Below are positions 11,631 through 22,240 of a stretch of DNA of 64,000 nt, in pieces. The notes below the pieces were generated by a model that was not told where the DNA came from, did not search any database, and saw only the letters and a program-made list of their open reading frames with translations. Position 1 is the first letter of the stretch. Each line of letters starts with the position of its first letter. This DNA comes from Acorus gramineus (lineage: Eukaryota; Streptophyta; Magnoliopsida; Acorales; Acoraceae): contig JAUJYN010000028.1 of assembly GCA_030737835.1 (NCBI GenBank), positions 1,798,001 to 1,862,000 of the forward strand. The letters are read 5' to 3'. A program made the position numbers and the translations under genes.

Positions 11631-11918
11631 TGTCACGCCCCAGCGGCCGTCCCCGAGACGTGGCAACAATAAAATATCAGCTATCAATACCTGAGGTCAA
11701 TAAAGACTCCAACAACAACACACGAGGTGGCAAAGCAAGGATAATGATAACTGACTGAAAAACGGAAGCATAATATATAAACAATGTTTGTAAATCGAAA
11801 ACATTATTGCAGACTCGAATACACAATCACTGTCCTGTGAGAGCCAAGTCTAGACCAAAGAAAATACAACCTGTGCCACATGCACGATTTACAATACATA
11901 CAATGACTCTAGGACTGC
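11631..11918 (-). repeat. 5' LTR of the minus A element, part 1 (U5 end)
   Basis: TGTCACGCCCC at 11631 up to the ACTGC (11914-11918) where the C element entered. The LTR resumes at 30191 with the second ACTGC and runs on in register (ACTGCTGACAGCCTCGC), which proves the interruption. Confidence 0.95.
11914..11918. repeat. Target-site duplication of element C (ACTGC)
   Basis: Paired with 30191-30195. Both copies are perfect, five bases, and abut TGTA and TACA respectively. Confidence 0.95.
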
Positions 11919-14671
11919 TGTAGCACCCCACATTTACCTAACCGTTTATCGGACGGTAAATGCGTCGCTACTAAATTTAATCTAAATATAAGACTAAAAT
12001 TTGTAGCTCTTTTTTTTTATGATAACAATATAATAAAACAGATGATAATAAATATAAATAATATCCAATGTTTTTAAATCACCAATGGTCTTACAAAATA
12101 TCAGAGTTTTGCGGAAACAAGATACTAAAAGGAAATACACAATAAACCACCCCTGTGGGAGCCATCTAAACTGAACAAACCCAAATAGTCGATCGTGACT
12201 ATAATTCACATTTGAACCACTACTTCGAAGATATTCATGAAAGATGCGAAAAGCCCAAACTTCAATTTGATCCTCGAAATATGCGATACCTGGTTATGAA
12301 ACAACCAGCCCATATCGAAAAGGGTGAGCAATTAACTCAGTGAATAAGCCCATTGACAAATTACTTCACGTGACAGTTATATATAAAAATAAGTTATATA
12401 AAATTCAGAATTTCTTTTAATAAATCTTTTATTTTATTAAATCGATTTAAAATCATGAACTTAAAAAAAAACATTTTAATGCAAGCACATGGCCCAATCC
12501 TTGGCCCACACAAGAAAAGGCATGAGAGTTAAATGATACAATCATATATATACATAACATAAAGTTATATTAAAAACAAGAATTTCCTTTAATAAATCAA
12601 TATAAATTCATGAGCTTAAAAAAATATATATTTTAAAGCAATCATGTGGCCCAATCCTTGGCCCACGTTGTAGAAATCATGAGGTTTAAATGATATGACC
12701 GGGTCGGGTTCTCAATCGGAAGAACCGTTTCCCCAAAATAGGTGTGCCAAGCCCCAAGCGACTAAATCGCTCAAAAAGCTCCCTCGAGGAGACGTCGGAT
12801 CTAGAAGACGCTGATGGGTCGCCGCTGCCATCACTACGAGAACACCAGCACATGATGCCCCGGTTGCTGCAAACTCCAAACAAAGGAATCCGCCGCTACA
12901 AGGAATGCTTTACCACACCCCTCACCGATCTTGGGACTCTTCGAGTCCTAGACCTTCCTCCCCAAAGGCGAAATACAACGGGGGGATTTATTCCTGAAAT
13001 ATGCTATGATGTGCATCTTAATAAAATCACCTAGGACTAGGTTGTCTCCACTAGTCCTAAATTTTTCCAAAAATATCAAAAATGATAATCCTTAATCCAA
13101 ATATTATTTCAAAAACATAAGCATTAGAAAATGTATTACATTAATTCTTGAAACATGAATAGCATAATACATGCTATTTTAAATGACATAATGAATGAAT
13201 TAAATCATGCAATTTTATTTAATAAAAATGCAATTTGACCGATATGAAAAAAATATCCAAATAATGCAAATTTATCACAATAAATATCATTGGCACATGA
13301 AATTCAACGTTATAGAGCAAAAACTCACACGAAATAAATCGATAAGCCCACTCACCTCGAATGGACCCTAGGTCCGGAGAATGAAGCCCGCAACAAAATT
13401 TACAACGTAGATGAACCAAATAAATTATTAATTAAAACCTATAATTCAAGCCTAGACCTAATTTCTCTAATCATAATCAATAGGTATAAATCTTTATACC
13501 CAATGAGCTAAATTTATCTCATATAAATCATACAAAAGAAAATATAATACAACCAAGAAGAAGAATAAAAACTATTTACCATCTAACCAAACACTAAAAG
13601 ACAAAACAGAAAAGAATAAACACAGAAAAAGACAATATCCAGAAAATTCAAAATAATAATAAAATAACAAAAATTGATATAATAACATGAAAACACACAT
13701 TTTTCTTTATAAAAATAAACTATTAATTAGTAAAAGTTGAAAATAAATAAAATTTATCATCTACTTGTATAAATCATAACCCTAGTATGATAAATTAAAA
13801 ACTCATAGTTTAATAATCTAAACACAGATCTATTCTTTAAAATAAATGATAAATCAAAACCCTAAGTTTATGAAGACTCAAAAATCCAAATACCTAACAT
13901 AGATCTAATAATAATAAATTATAGATCAAAACCCTTGTTTTTTTTTTTTATAAAATCATAAGAATCTAACAACATGAACGTATATATATCAAAACTCTAA
14001 TTTGATCAAAAACTAAAAATCCCATAACATAAAAATATATTTAACCATGAAAATAAATCAAAACCCTAATTTTATTTTTAAAAAAAGAAGACTTAATAAC
14101 CTAAACATAAATCTAATATCACTAATAAATAACAATAATTTAAAAGAAAATCAATAGCCAAGAAGAGTACCTCTCTCTCTCTCTCTCTCTCTCTCTCCGA
14201 ATAGAATACACAGCGCACACACTTTTTTTTTTTTTTTCTTTCACCCCAACATATATAATTAGATATCTGAACCTTACAAAAATTACAAACTGACCCTGGA
14301 TTGTTTCGGATTTATAAATAGATCCCTATATGAATTACAAATAGGTCCTTGCATCTTATTACAAGAAATTCATAATTCAAAGCTAAGTCCCTGAAAATAA
14401 ATAATAATGAAATCTCAAAACTTAATCTTTTGAGCTCTAAAATTTTATAAAATTGTAACCATTTAAAATCTTGAAAATCTTCGAAAGAAAATATATACAA
14501 TTTTTAAAATTAACAAATAGTATTTAAAATTGCAAACTAAAATGGGCCCATAAGGATACACTAAATGGGCCAAAACTTAAAAACACACAAAATACACTAA
14601 TTTTAATTCAAATATCCTATTTATATATTTAAATCAAATATATAAATAAGAGAAAATGCACAGGTGTTACA
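11919..14671 (-). repeat. 3' LTR of element C
   Basis: 2753 bp, AT-rich. On the minus strand it has a TATA-like AATTATATATG (14250-14260), a T/A run, a (GA)n tract (14172-14197 as CT), then a long AT-rich body. The ATTCACTGAGT..GCTCACCC module (12321-12350) resembles one in families A and B. The mini-exon-like segment near 13340-13400 keeps the donor GTGAGTGGG but has TTGCGG where an acceptor TTGCAG would be. Confidence 0.95.
14250..14260 (-). promoter_or_regulatory. Candidate TATA box of LTR C
   Basis: Minus-strand AATTATATATG, conserved in the other LTR (about 29771-29781). It lies about 400 bp into the LTR from its U3 end, where a retrotransposon promoter is expected. The start site has not been mapped. 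Confidence 0.5.
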
Positions 14672-14687
14672 TACTTCCCCCTTTAGG
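14672..14687 (-). promoter_or_regulatory. Polypurine tract of element C
   Basis: Minus-strand CCTAAAGGGGGAAGTA directly before the 3' LTR. Confidence 0.85.
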
Positions 14688-15450
14688 AATTTAGTCCTCT
14701 AAAATCAGGGGAGAACATAAAATAAAAGATACATGACACCCAATGAAAACAATCATCCAACCAATAGTTGTAAGAGTAGTCTTACAATTCTAACTCATAA
14801 CAACATCAATACAATCATTTTACTAGTAGGGTTACACGTCCGTGTAATACCTAACAAGCACAATAATATAGAAAATGGTATAAGAATCCAACTTATACCC
14901 CACAAACAATCAAACAAATGGACATCCATACAATAATTATATAAGTCGGCTTACAAATCCAACTCATACCTAACAAGCTCAATAATATGAAAAAAATGGT
15001 ATAAGATTCTAACTTATACCCTACAAACAATATTCAATTAAATGCACAAGCAAAACTATCAATGCTCTGCATTAAAGTTTCAATCAATATCAATACAAGT
15101 GACATACAATCACACAATAAAATAATCATATAAATTATACCCACAATTCTTCCGCTGCGCCACTCTACTAGTGACCCAAATCACAGTGGATGAACTTATA
15201 CATCACAAACAATGATAACAATCATTTGCAATAATTAAACGTATATGTCAAATCCACCCATTCTTCACATCATAGGTGTTATAACTCATACAACATAAGC
15301 AAAAGGCAAACAATACAATAAAAATATACAAGTCAAGCTCACCCATGTCCTATACTATGGGTGATTCCATTTGCACAGAACAAGCAAAGACATTACAAGC
15401 AACCAAATGCATAAGCCAAGCCCACCTATGTCCCATACCATAGGTGGTTC
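14688..15450 (-). other. Element C internal region, 3' side, no coding signal
   Basis: AT-rich sequence with short repeated phrases such as ATACCTAACAAGC..CAATAATAT and CTTATACCC. No frame resembles a known domain. It should correspond to the part after pol, or to a replacement of it. Confidence 0.5.
15446..15450. repeat. Target-site duplication of element B (GGTTC)
   Basis: Paired with 25465-25469, both perfect. Confidence 0.95.
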
Positions 15451-15992
15451 TGTCACGCCCCGGGCGTCCCCGAGACGCGGCAAGTGTATATATAATATCA
15501 GAATCTACACAGGAGGTCAATAATATCATACACAAGCAGCCAAAATGACGCACAGACAACAAAAGCAGGGCTGATATGATTATACACCAAATGCGGATAA
15601 CTAAAGACTGAATCTGTAATCAAAACACACTACAGACTCCATACATAATCACATGTCCTGTGAGAGCCAATATACATACAAAGACATCCAAATACAACAC
15701 AAACACGTGCCCAAGCACGGAAAATAATACATACTGGCACAAGGGATGCTGATAGTCTCTGATACTCGCAGGACGTGGCGCTACTCCGCTACTGATGAAG
15801 TCCCTCGGGGAGCTCCTCCTCCAGATCCGACTCAGATGACACTGTAGAAAATATTATGCGAGGGGTGAGCCACACGCTCAGTGAACAGCACAACCCATGC
15901 ATCACAGACAATATTGACCACAACCAGATAATTCTTAACATCCACAACCACATTTACCATAGCCACCAATAATCAACAATTCCTCAACTAGT

Positions 15993-16333
15993 GGGTCGCT
16001 ACCGCCAACCCACTACACCCTCACCCTCACCCTCAATGGGTGACCAAGGATATTGGGACTAATCAACACCAAACCAACGGGTCGCTTCCGCCAACCCGCT
16101 ACACCCTCACTCTCACCCTCAATGGGTGACCAAGGATATTGGGACTTACTACACCAATCCAGCAGGTCGCTATCGCCAACCTACTACACCCTCACCCTCA
16201 CCCCTCAACAGGAGTGACATAGGATATTGGGACTGACAATCATCCATAGACAAATCCAGCGGGTCGCTCATCGCCAACCCACTACACCCTCACCCTCACC
16301 CTACAACGGGTGACATAGGCTCTTGGGACTGAC
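15993..16333. repeat. Minisatellite in LTR B, four units of about 85-95 bp
   Basis: Units start near 15993, 16079, 16164 and 16260. Each has GGGTCGCT..CGCCAACCC.CTACACCCTCACCCTCACC then GACATAGG/GACCAAGG ATATTGGGACT. The sister LTR has four units (about 22780-23117), the solo LTR at 55267 has two and the one at 42372 has one. The G-rich strand of each unit can form a G-quadruplex. Confidence 0.85.
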
Positions 16334-17092
16334 TAGGCTGTTGGTCACCCTTGGTCCACCGATAGTCTCTCCTCACTCCGTAGGTCGTTTGGCCACTCCC
16401 ACGTTCAGCACAGTCCTTCACCAGATCAGGAGGCGCCTACTACTGGGAGCCCCTGCACGGGACAACCTGTCTAACGCTGAGGTAGTCTCTAAAGGATCCA
16501 ACGAAGGGAACAGAACAGCCTATCCATCGCATATGATCCACTCGGATCCGCAGACAACACATCATAACAGCACTAATGTTCTGAATTCCTCAGAACCCAC
16601 CAGGGCGCATAACTACGATGCGGGGAACATGCATAAGGTTATAACAAGGTGGAATATTGTTGGGGAAAGAAACTCGGGAGGGCAGCGTGAGTTCCCGTTA
16701 TAGGACACCCCGACAACCAAACAAGGAACACGGTGTACCCTAACCCGGGTCTCACCGCTGTCCTCGCAAGGCCCCTCCCCTATAATATTCACTATAACAT
16801 GCAATTTAACAAAATACTAGCATTTAATTTAATAAATAAACTAGTAGGGCACATGCATCGGTCGGGCTTCCTAACATGGAACCAGGGGACATGCTGCATG
16901 GCTCATATACATATCCTAAGGGTGCAAGTCCCTAACATGCAAAGTCTAGGGTAACATGCATTCTACAATTAAATCATGCTCGCATGATATACATATACAC
17001 ATGCCAATATCTATCCATGGTGCCCCAGGAGAGGTCGGTATACGCCCAAGTGCGTATAACACCTCTCTACTGGGTTGGATTGTCCCACTCAC

Positions 17093-17128
17093 CGGTATCT
17101 GGGTCGTCGCGCGACCGTCCGTCTAGAT
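17093..17128 (-). other. Mini-exon-like module (36 nt), LTR B left copy
   Basis: On the minus strand CTTGCAG precedes and GTGAGTGG follows. The upstream donor is at 18006-18011, so the implied intron of about 880 nt contains the CpG-dense block. Confidence 0.5.
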
Positions 17129-17219
17129 CTGCAAGACAGACATTCAATATGGTGAGAACAATGCATAAAATACCCAAAAATACATCTAAAATACCCAACA
17201 CTCGGATAAACGTACATAC

Positions 17220-17815
17220 GGCCCGTACGCACGTGTATCCGAGCATCCCGACTCACTCCCGAGCCCACCGGGCAACCGCACGCACGGCCACCCGCCTCGA
17301 GCGCACTGCCGAGCCCAGCCCGCACACCCGGACACCACCGGCACACTGTCGCACGCCTGCCCGCGTGCCCCGACGCACCGCCGCACGCACGCACACGATC
17401 GTGCGCGCCCGCGCGCACCGCGCGTCCAGCCCAGCGCGCCCCCGCGCACTGCACGCACGCCCCAGCACGCGCACGCACTGGCCCCCAGCACCGCGCCCAC
17501 TGGCCCCCAGCACCGCGCCCAGGCGCATGCCCAGGCGCCCTGCCCAGCACCCAAGCACAGTGCCCAGGCGCCCTGCCCGCGCGCGCGCACGCTCGCGCGC
17601 ACTCCCGCGCACACCCCCGCTCGCACCAGCACCCGCGCGCACCCGCGCGACCACTCCGCGCGCACCCGCGCACCCGCGCGCGACTGCGCGCCCGACTGCG
17701 CCCGCCAGCGCCCAGCGCCCAGCACCCAGCGCCCAACGCCCGCGCCCAGTGCCCACCACCCAGCGCCCAGCGCCACCCGCGCGCACGCTCGCGCGCACGC
17801 GCGCGCCCTGCCAGT
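17220..17815. repeat. CpG-dense block of LTR B
   Basis: About 600 bp of CGCGCG, GCACGC and repeated CCCAGCGCC phrases. It grades near 17820-17880 into (CTG)n-like GCCTGCTGCTG. The sister LTR has the same block with different numbers of the small repeats, so it changes length quickly. Confidence 0.8.
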
Positions 17816-18326
17816 GGCCCTGCCTGCTGCGCCTGCTGCTGCTGCCTGTGCTGCTGCCTGCCTGCCAGCCCGAGCTCCCTTACCACCCACCTCCGGCCAC
17901 CAATGGCCTCCGACCACCACTCCGACGGCCACCCACAGCCATAGCCACCCAACCCCAAATCCATCCCCCTAGCATACATCTATGCAAGAAAAGAGAGGAA
18001 AAGAGGCTTACCAAGGGGAGGAAGCGAAGTCCGGTTGCTCTCCACGCACCGAAACCTCCCTCAAAAGGCTTCTAACGCCCGGATCTACCTCCACCACCGA
18101 AATGGCTCAAATCAGGGAAGAAGAGAGGGGGGACGGAGGGGAAATCTCACCGGAATTCGAATTTGAAAGCACCGGGGTAGATCGGGACCCGATCTACACT
18201 TCCTATGCTTTAGGTTTTAAGCTTTGAGGGCTCTAGGGGGGTCAAAAGTGAGAAAAAGAGAGAGGGGAGAGAGAAAAACTCATTTGGTAGGGATGATGAA
18301 CAGTACCTCGAAAATTAGATCCCATC

Positions 18327-18336
18327 CTTATATAGT
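18327..18336 (-). promoter_or_regulatory. Candidate TATA box of LTR B
   Basis: Minus-strand CTATATAAGG. About 30 nt downstream is GTACTGTTCATCATC, which matches CACTATTCATCATC at the same distance in the solo B LTRs, so this may mark the transcription start. The sister LTR copy is at about 25192-25201. Confidence 0.6.
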
Positions 18337-18597
18337 GTGCGACTTAAAAACCCAGATACGCCCCGGAACTGTGAAATTTCGAAAACGTTACCGGAATTCA
18401 ACAAAATTTTCGTGGGAGGTCTAAAACGGCACCAGGACACCAAATATGCAGTTAGATTTTCAATCGGAGTCCTTTAACTCAGGACGATAGCTAACAGTCC
18501 AAAAATTAGCGGTTCCGATCGAAAACCCTAAAAATTTTAAAAACTGCCAGAACGCTCCAACGGTTACCAGCAGGCTAAAAGTGACACAAGTATAACA

Positions 18598-18613
18598 TTC
18601 TCCCCCCCTTAGG
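18598..18613 (-). promoter_or_regulatory. Polypurine tract of element B
   Basis: Minus-strand CCTAAGGGGGGGAGAA directly before TGTTATACTTGTG. Confidence 0.9.
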
Positions 18614-19172
18614 AAATTTTGTCCTCAAAATATGCAAAAACATCTACGAGGGGAAAAAGATGCGGATACGCGTCACACCTGGCATCCATGAGCTTCCATG
18701 TGTCCTTGACACCGGAACGGTGCTGCCATTTCACCTCGACCAACTGGACGGTCTTGGTGCAGAGCCTCTTCACGCGGCGGTCCAGGATCTCAATCGACTG
18801 CTCAACGAATGACAAGCCCGGCTCGACGACGAGCGGCTCGAACGGGATGACGTGAGCAGGATCGTGGACATAACGCCTCGGCCATGGGACAAGGACGACG
18901 TCGTGGGCATGAACCAGCTGTGGGGGAAAGGCTACATGATAAGCCACCTCCCCAATCCACTCAATGACGAGAAAAGGTCCCATTAAAGAGCAACTCAGCT
19001 TGCCCCGAACGTCGAAACAGAGGGTGCCCCTAAACCAGGACACCTTCTGAAAAATATGGTCGCCAAAACCCAAAGGTAAGCCCCTGGCGACGATGACTTG
19101 GGTAGCCCTCTGTCGGTTCTGGGAGGTGCAGATATACACACGAACCAACCCGGCCACCGCAAGGTCAAACAA
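18609..19172 (-). pseudogene. Integrase C-terminal domain plus chromodomain (Tekay-type), longest open fragment
   Basis: An open stretch of 187 residues on the minus strand. Residues about 38-75 carry GDHIFQKVSW and GKLSCSLMGPF; 68-115 carry VIEWIGEVAYHVAFPPQL, HAHDVVLVPWPRRYVHDP and AHVIPFEPL; about 120-170 carry LSFVEQSIEILDRRVKRL, KTVQLVEVKW and DTWKLMDARCDAYPHLF. The last part matches the shortened chromodomain at the pol C-terminus of Tekay/Del elements (KTIPLVKVLW..EATWE.E..YPHLF), including the Trp. It assigns the family to chromoviruses. The N-terminal residues are out of the family frame. The fragment stops inside the tract next to the polypurine site, the usual place for the pol stop. 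Nothing shows that it is translated. Confidence 0.85.
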
Positions 19173-19189
19173 CTAACTTATGGCCCCTC

Positions 19190-19760
19190 CAACTGGCGCT
19201 CCACAACCGTCCCAACACAAGGGAGGTATGGAACTGCGCCTGTAGAGTGCCTTCTACAGATCCATCTGGGTGCTCGAACGGGAGTCGCTTGCAGGCATAC
19301 CCCAACAACGAGTAGTGCCTCACCCAACTGCCCTCATCATCGAGCACGCAGGCACATAGCATGTCCTCCAAGGTTCGAATCGCCCTCATTGACTGGCTGT
19401 CCATCGGCGATGAAACGCTATACTTAAATGGAGGCTCGCGCCAAAGGCTGCGCCACAACCTCAAAGTAACCCTCGCGTCTCAACCGAAAATAGCGCCGAC
19501 TGGAGTGCCATGAAGACGAACAATCGCGAAGGTGGAAACCCACGTCAAGACGTCCAGAGACTCAATCAGTCTGATAGGGAGGGAATCGCGGACTTAGTCA
19601 GTCGGTCAATGATCACCCAGACGGCGTCGTGACCCGAACGTGACATTAACGAGTCTGCAACAATCCCTGACAACCCACTCTCACGTCCACTGAGAAATCT
19701 TGATGGACTGACGCTTTTCACTCGATGATGATTCTCGAACTTTGCCTGAGGGCATGCCAA
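19190..19760 (-). pseudogene. Integrase core relic of element B
   Basis: Minus-strand words GHDAVWVIIDRLTKSA and SSPMDSQSMRAIRTLEDML..ACVLDDEGSWVRH appear in two frames. The first catalytic Asp (IIDRLTKS) is kept. By eye alignment the catalytic Glu is Met (SMRAI for SERTI), unlike the Lys of the A copies. Confidence 0.75.
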
Positions 19761-19799
19761 CCTGGGGAAACAAGGTCACCCACATCATCTTATCATCAC

Positions 19800-20100
19800 A
19801 CCACAGCAACTCAACAAAGACTACCCCAAAGTAGTCCTCGGAAACCCAATAAAACTTTTGAGATCCACAAAGGCATCCGGCGCATTCGTCAACCCGACGA
19901 CAGCACTTAAAACTCGTAGTGCCTGAACGGTCACGAAAGGCCATCTACGGGATGTCCAACTCTCGGATCTCCAGCTTGTGGTACCCTTGTGCGAAGATCG
20001 ATCTAACAGCAGACACTCGCTCTCAGAGCTGCTCAAATAGATCATCGATTCGCGGCAAAGGTAATTGATCTTCTACCTCCACGGGGAGATCAAAACAACA
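19800..20100 (-). pseudogene. RT fingers/palm relic of element B
   Basis: QLPLPRIDDLFEQL, a MAFRDRSG block, LTNAPDAFVDLKSFIGF and YFGVVFVELL in three frames. The FVDD box reads FVEL (19807-19818). The sequence passes straight from here to integrase, as in family A. Confidence 0.8.
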
Positions 20101-20622
20101 CCATGAACAATCAAGTTCGGATTCTGCTCTTCGAGCATGGCTGGCGCTCATGATAACACTTACACGCTCGGTAAGCCGCTCAACCGCACTTAATCCACAA
20201 GACATGCAATAAGGGGTCGTCGGACCTCGACAATGCCTATGCAACGTCATCTATCTGATATGGCGGTCAAGTCCCATCACGAACGCTAGCATCGCGTCTC
20301 CTTATTTGCGACTAATGTGGGGCAAAACGCGACAGTATCTACAACTGTGCTTACATGCCGCCAGAGATAGGCCGCTCATCACAACCATTGGAACTCCGGC
20401 ATCCTGCACTCCATGGGCAGATTCATCACGGGGAGTCCATGCTTTCGTCATCATTTAGCAGCACTCTCCCGGTGTGGCCTCTACCTGGTAGCCTCCCAAG
20501 CCCGCTATCTCTGCCATATGGGCGCACCAACAAGCATAGCATCTGGGAGCACCTCATAGGGCTCTGGCCTCAACCGGGCAGCTACAACACATAATGATTT
20601 ATCGAAGCGACTCCAGATGCCA
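20101..20622 (-). other. Unassigned internal segment between RNase H and RT pieces
   Basis: Shared with all A internal regions. It contains a phrase about ATGGGCGCACCAACAAGC and a possible zinc-knuckle relic CGYCRVLPHI-like in its right half. ORFs on the plus strand here are antisense shadows with no family resemblance. Confidence 0.4.
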
Positions 20623-21030
20623 CTATGGAACCCTGTCCACTAGCGATCGCCCACTGAGCTGCAATAGGACGCACCTGATTCCGATCGAACGCATCACCAC
20701 ACCCAATTGCGATGCGTCGGAGCAAACTGCGAACCCACCCCTCCCAGACGGAAGGTAAGAACTGGCGCTGAGGTGAGCCTCCGATAAAACTCCAGAAAGC
20801 TCTCCTCGCAAGAAGGGGACCACTCGAACCGGACATCTTTCCAAGTAAAGCGGTTAAGAGGAACAGCTATCTTCGAGAGACCCTCGTCAAGCTTCCTGCA
20901 ATAACCCGCCAACTCGGGAAGCTCCGAATCCTTGCGGGGTTCGACGGCCTACGCCAATTCGACATAGCAAGCGTCTTACCCGGGTCCACAGATATCCTTC
21001 ACCAGAAATCACTCAGCCCAAAAGGCCTTA
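20623..21030 (-). pseudogene. RT thumb and RNase H N-terminus, displaced upstream of the RT fingers
   Basis: Minus-strand reading from about 21030 gives VISGEG, SVDPGKTLAMSNW-like words across frameshifts, then from 20912 AGYCRKLDEGLSKIAVPLN, VRFEWSPSCEESF and RRLTSAPVLTF, then in another frame GGFAVCSDASQLG and RCVLLQLSGRSLV. The Tekay standard is LAGYYRRFVEGFSKIA.PLT..FEW...CE.SF..LK.RLTSAPVLT followed by YCDAS..GLGCVLMQ. RNase H removes template RNA; the first catalytic Asp (SDAS) is present. In a normal pol this segment follows the FVDD box. Here it lies about 600 bp before the fingers motif (PLPRIDDLF) in element direction. Confidence 0.8.
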
Positions 21031-21059
21031 ACCTCTAACCAAACTCGCACTTGATCTCT

Positions 21060-21215
21060 CATCTATCTGATGCTTCCATGGCATCCCTTACCTGGGAAAA
21101 GAAACCTCGGGAGGGCACCATGAAATCCCGATATAGGATACCCCGACAACCAAACAAGGAACACGAAGTACCCTAGCCCGGGTTCCAACGCCGACCTCAC
21201 AAGGCCCCTTAATCC
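21060..21215 (-). repeat. Module shared by B LTRs and A/B internal regions
   Basis: Minus strand: AAGGGGCCTTG..GGTCG.. CCCGGGCTAGGGTACT..GTGTTCCTTGTTTGGTTG TCGG, then GATATCGGGA and TTTCTTTTCCCA. Other copies are at about 11085-11195, 37000-37115, 48465-48580 and 62470-62590 (internal) and 16655-16785, 23455-23565, 43830-43950 and 57317-57437 (in B LTRs). Confidence 0.8.
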
Positions 21216-21249
21216 AGAAAGGAACACTGGAAGAAGACATCATTTAAAA

Positions 21250-21720
21250 GAACACCACTAACCCCTCCGGATCATCTACCTCTAGATGATCACCCAACGA
21301 TGTCATTCAACATCCTTCTCAAGACCGGACCCAACCTCCGTGGGAATGGTCGAACAGCAATTTGGGTCACGAGTTGACGCGTCTTGTCTCATCCACACCC
21401 TCACTCCCATCAGGAGACATATTGGGACTTTGGGAGAGACTTAGACTGCTCTCTACCCCTGGTCCACCGGTAGCCTCTCCCCGCTCCGTAGCTCGCCTGG
21501 TCCTCTGACCGGGAACCTGTCTAACGCCGGGGCTGTACTACGCGGATCCAACGAAGGGGAGAGCGATTTCCACGCTCGCGACACCATCCATTAATCCATT
21601 TCCGGGTTAGCCCCTACCTGAGACACTCCCATGATCAGTACCCCTCCGACTGCATCGGCGGTACCTACGGATGAGAGCCTCCTGCCAGGACGGCTACAAC
21701 CCGGCCTCTTTAACTCGAAC
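21250..21720 (-). repeat. Patch of A-type LTR inside the internal region of element B
   Basis: It matches 46000-46400 of the solo A LTR in order: the GGATCATCTAC phrase, ACCGGACCCAAC, ACACCCTCACTCC, GAGACTTAGACTGCTC, CCACCGGTAGCC, GATCAGTACC and GGTACCTACGG. The same minus orientation is kept. It has no LTR ends and no duplication around it, so it did not arrive as an LTR insertion. Confidence 0.75.
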
Positions 21721-22122
21721 AACCACACTCAATACTCGCGCTGCAGCCTCTAGCTCCACCTCCCTCACCAGGGGATCCTGAACTCTCACCGCTGGAATCA
21801 CCACGGGGACTGGGGGTACTTCGGGTACCACAGACGGATCTGCTACCAAGGGGACCTGTGGAACTGCATCACGGGCCGCCCTCAGCTCCCGGATCTCCCG
21901 CGTCTGCTCTACCAACACTCTGGTCTGGGCCTCCAGTGCCTTGATCCGAGTCTCCACCGAATCCGCTATCCGAGCGAACGCACGTTCCCGTGCGGGAGGC
22001 TCCTGCGCCGATCCTGGCCTCACAGCCGTGGACTCTCCAGTAGCATCCTCGCCTCTAGCAGGTCCGGAAACCTCCAAAGGTCGAGAGGGACCATGTCCGC
22101 GCCGTCCTCCACGAGGAGACAT
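21721..22122 (-). pseudogene. gag N-terminus of element B, truncated
   Basis: An open frame starts at the Met at 22122 with MSPRGGRRGHGPSRPL, the basic Arg/Gly-rich start of Tekay gag. It continues for about 130 residues. Residues about 45-80 (FARIADSVETRIKALEAQ.. VLVEQTREIRELRAA) have a heptad pattern and many E/R/L, so a coiled coil is likely. A Pro/Val-rich stretch follows. The start is about 100 bp from the primer site, the normal spacing. The capsid core and knuckle are missing because the frame runs into the A-LTR patch. Confidence 0.75.
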
Positions 22123-22221
22123 ATCAGCAATCCTAAGAAAACCAGACTAGGATCAGAATACTCATATCAAAATCCTAGGACTCATCTCTACGAAAGAAGA
22201 CCATTGGCTCTGACAGGACCA

Positions 22222-22234
22222 GGCTCTGATACCA
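22222..22234 (-). promoter_or_regulatory. Primer-binding site of element B
   Basis: Minus-strand TGGTATCAGAGCC, six bases from the 5' LTR. Confidence 0.9.
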
Positions 22235-22240
22235 CCTTTT

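Larger units (their letters stand above)
15451..18597 (-). repeat. 3' LTR of element B
   Basis: 3147 bp, TGTCACGCCCC to GTATAACA on the plus strand. It holds an acceptor-like CTACAG (15842-15847), a four-unit minisatellite (15993-16333), the module shared with internal regions (about 16655-16785), a mini-exon-like segment (17093-17128), a CpG-dense block (17220-17815), a donor-like TTG|GTAAGC (18006-18011) and a TATA-like site (18327-18336). Compared with the solo B LTRs it lacks about 150 bp just upstream of the TATA box, including the W-box cluster. Confidence 0.95.

Noticed and set aside
15993-16333. CRISPR-like array of spaced repeats
   Set aside because: Units are head-to-tail and similar throughout, with no unique spacers; it is a minisatellite in plant DNA.
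16984-18075. Long ORFs on both strands (up to 363 residues) over the CpG-dense blocks, also at 23805-24842, 32194-32736, 43151-43660, 46618-47240 and 55940-57019
   Set aside because: All frames on both strands stay open because AT-containing stop codons are rare there. The proteins are Arg/Ala/Pro/Cys-rich low-complexity with no start context or conserved reading, and copies differ by frame-breaking repeat changes.
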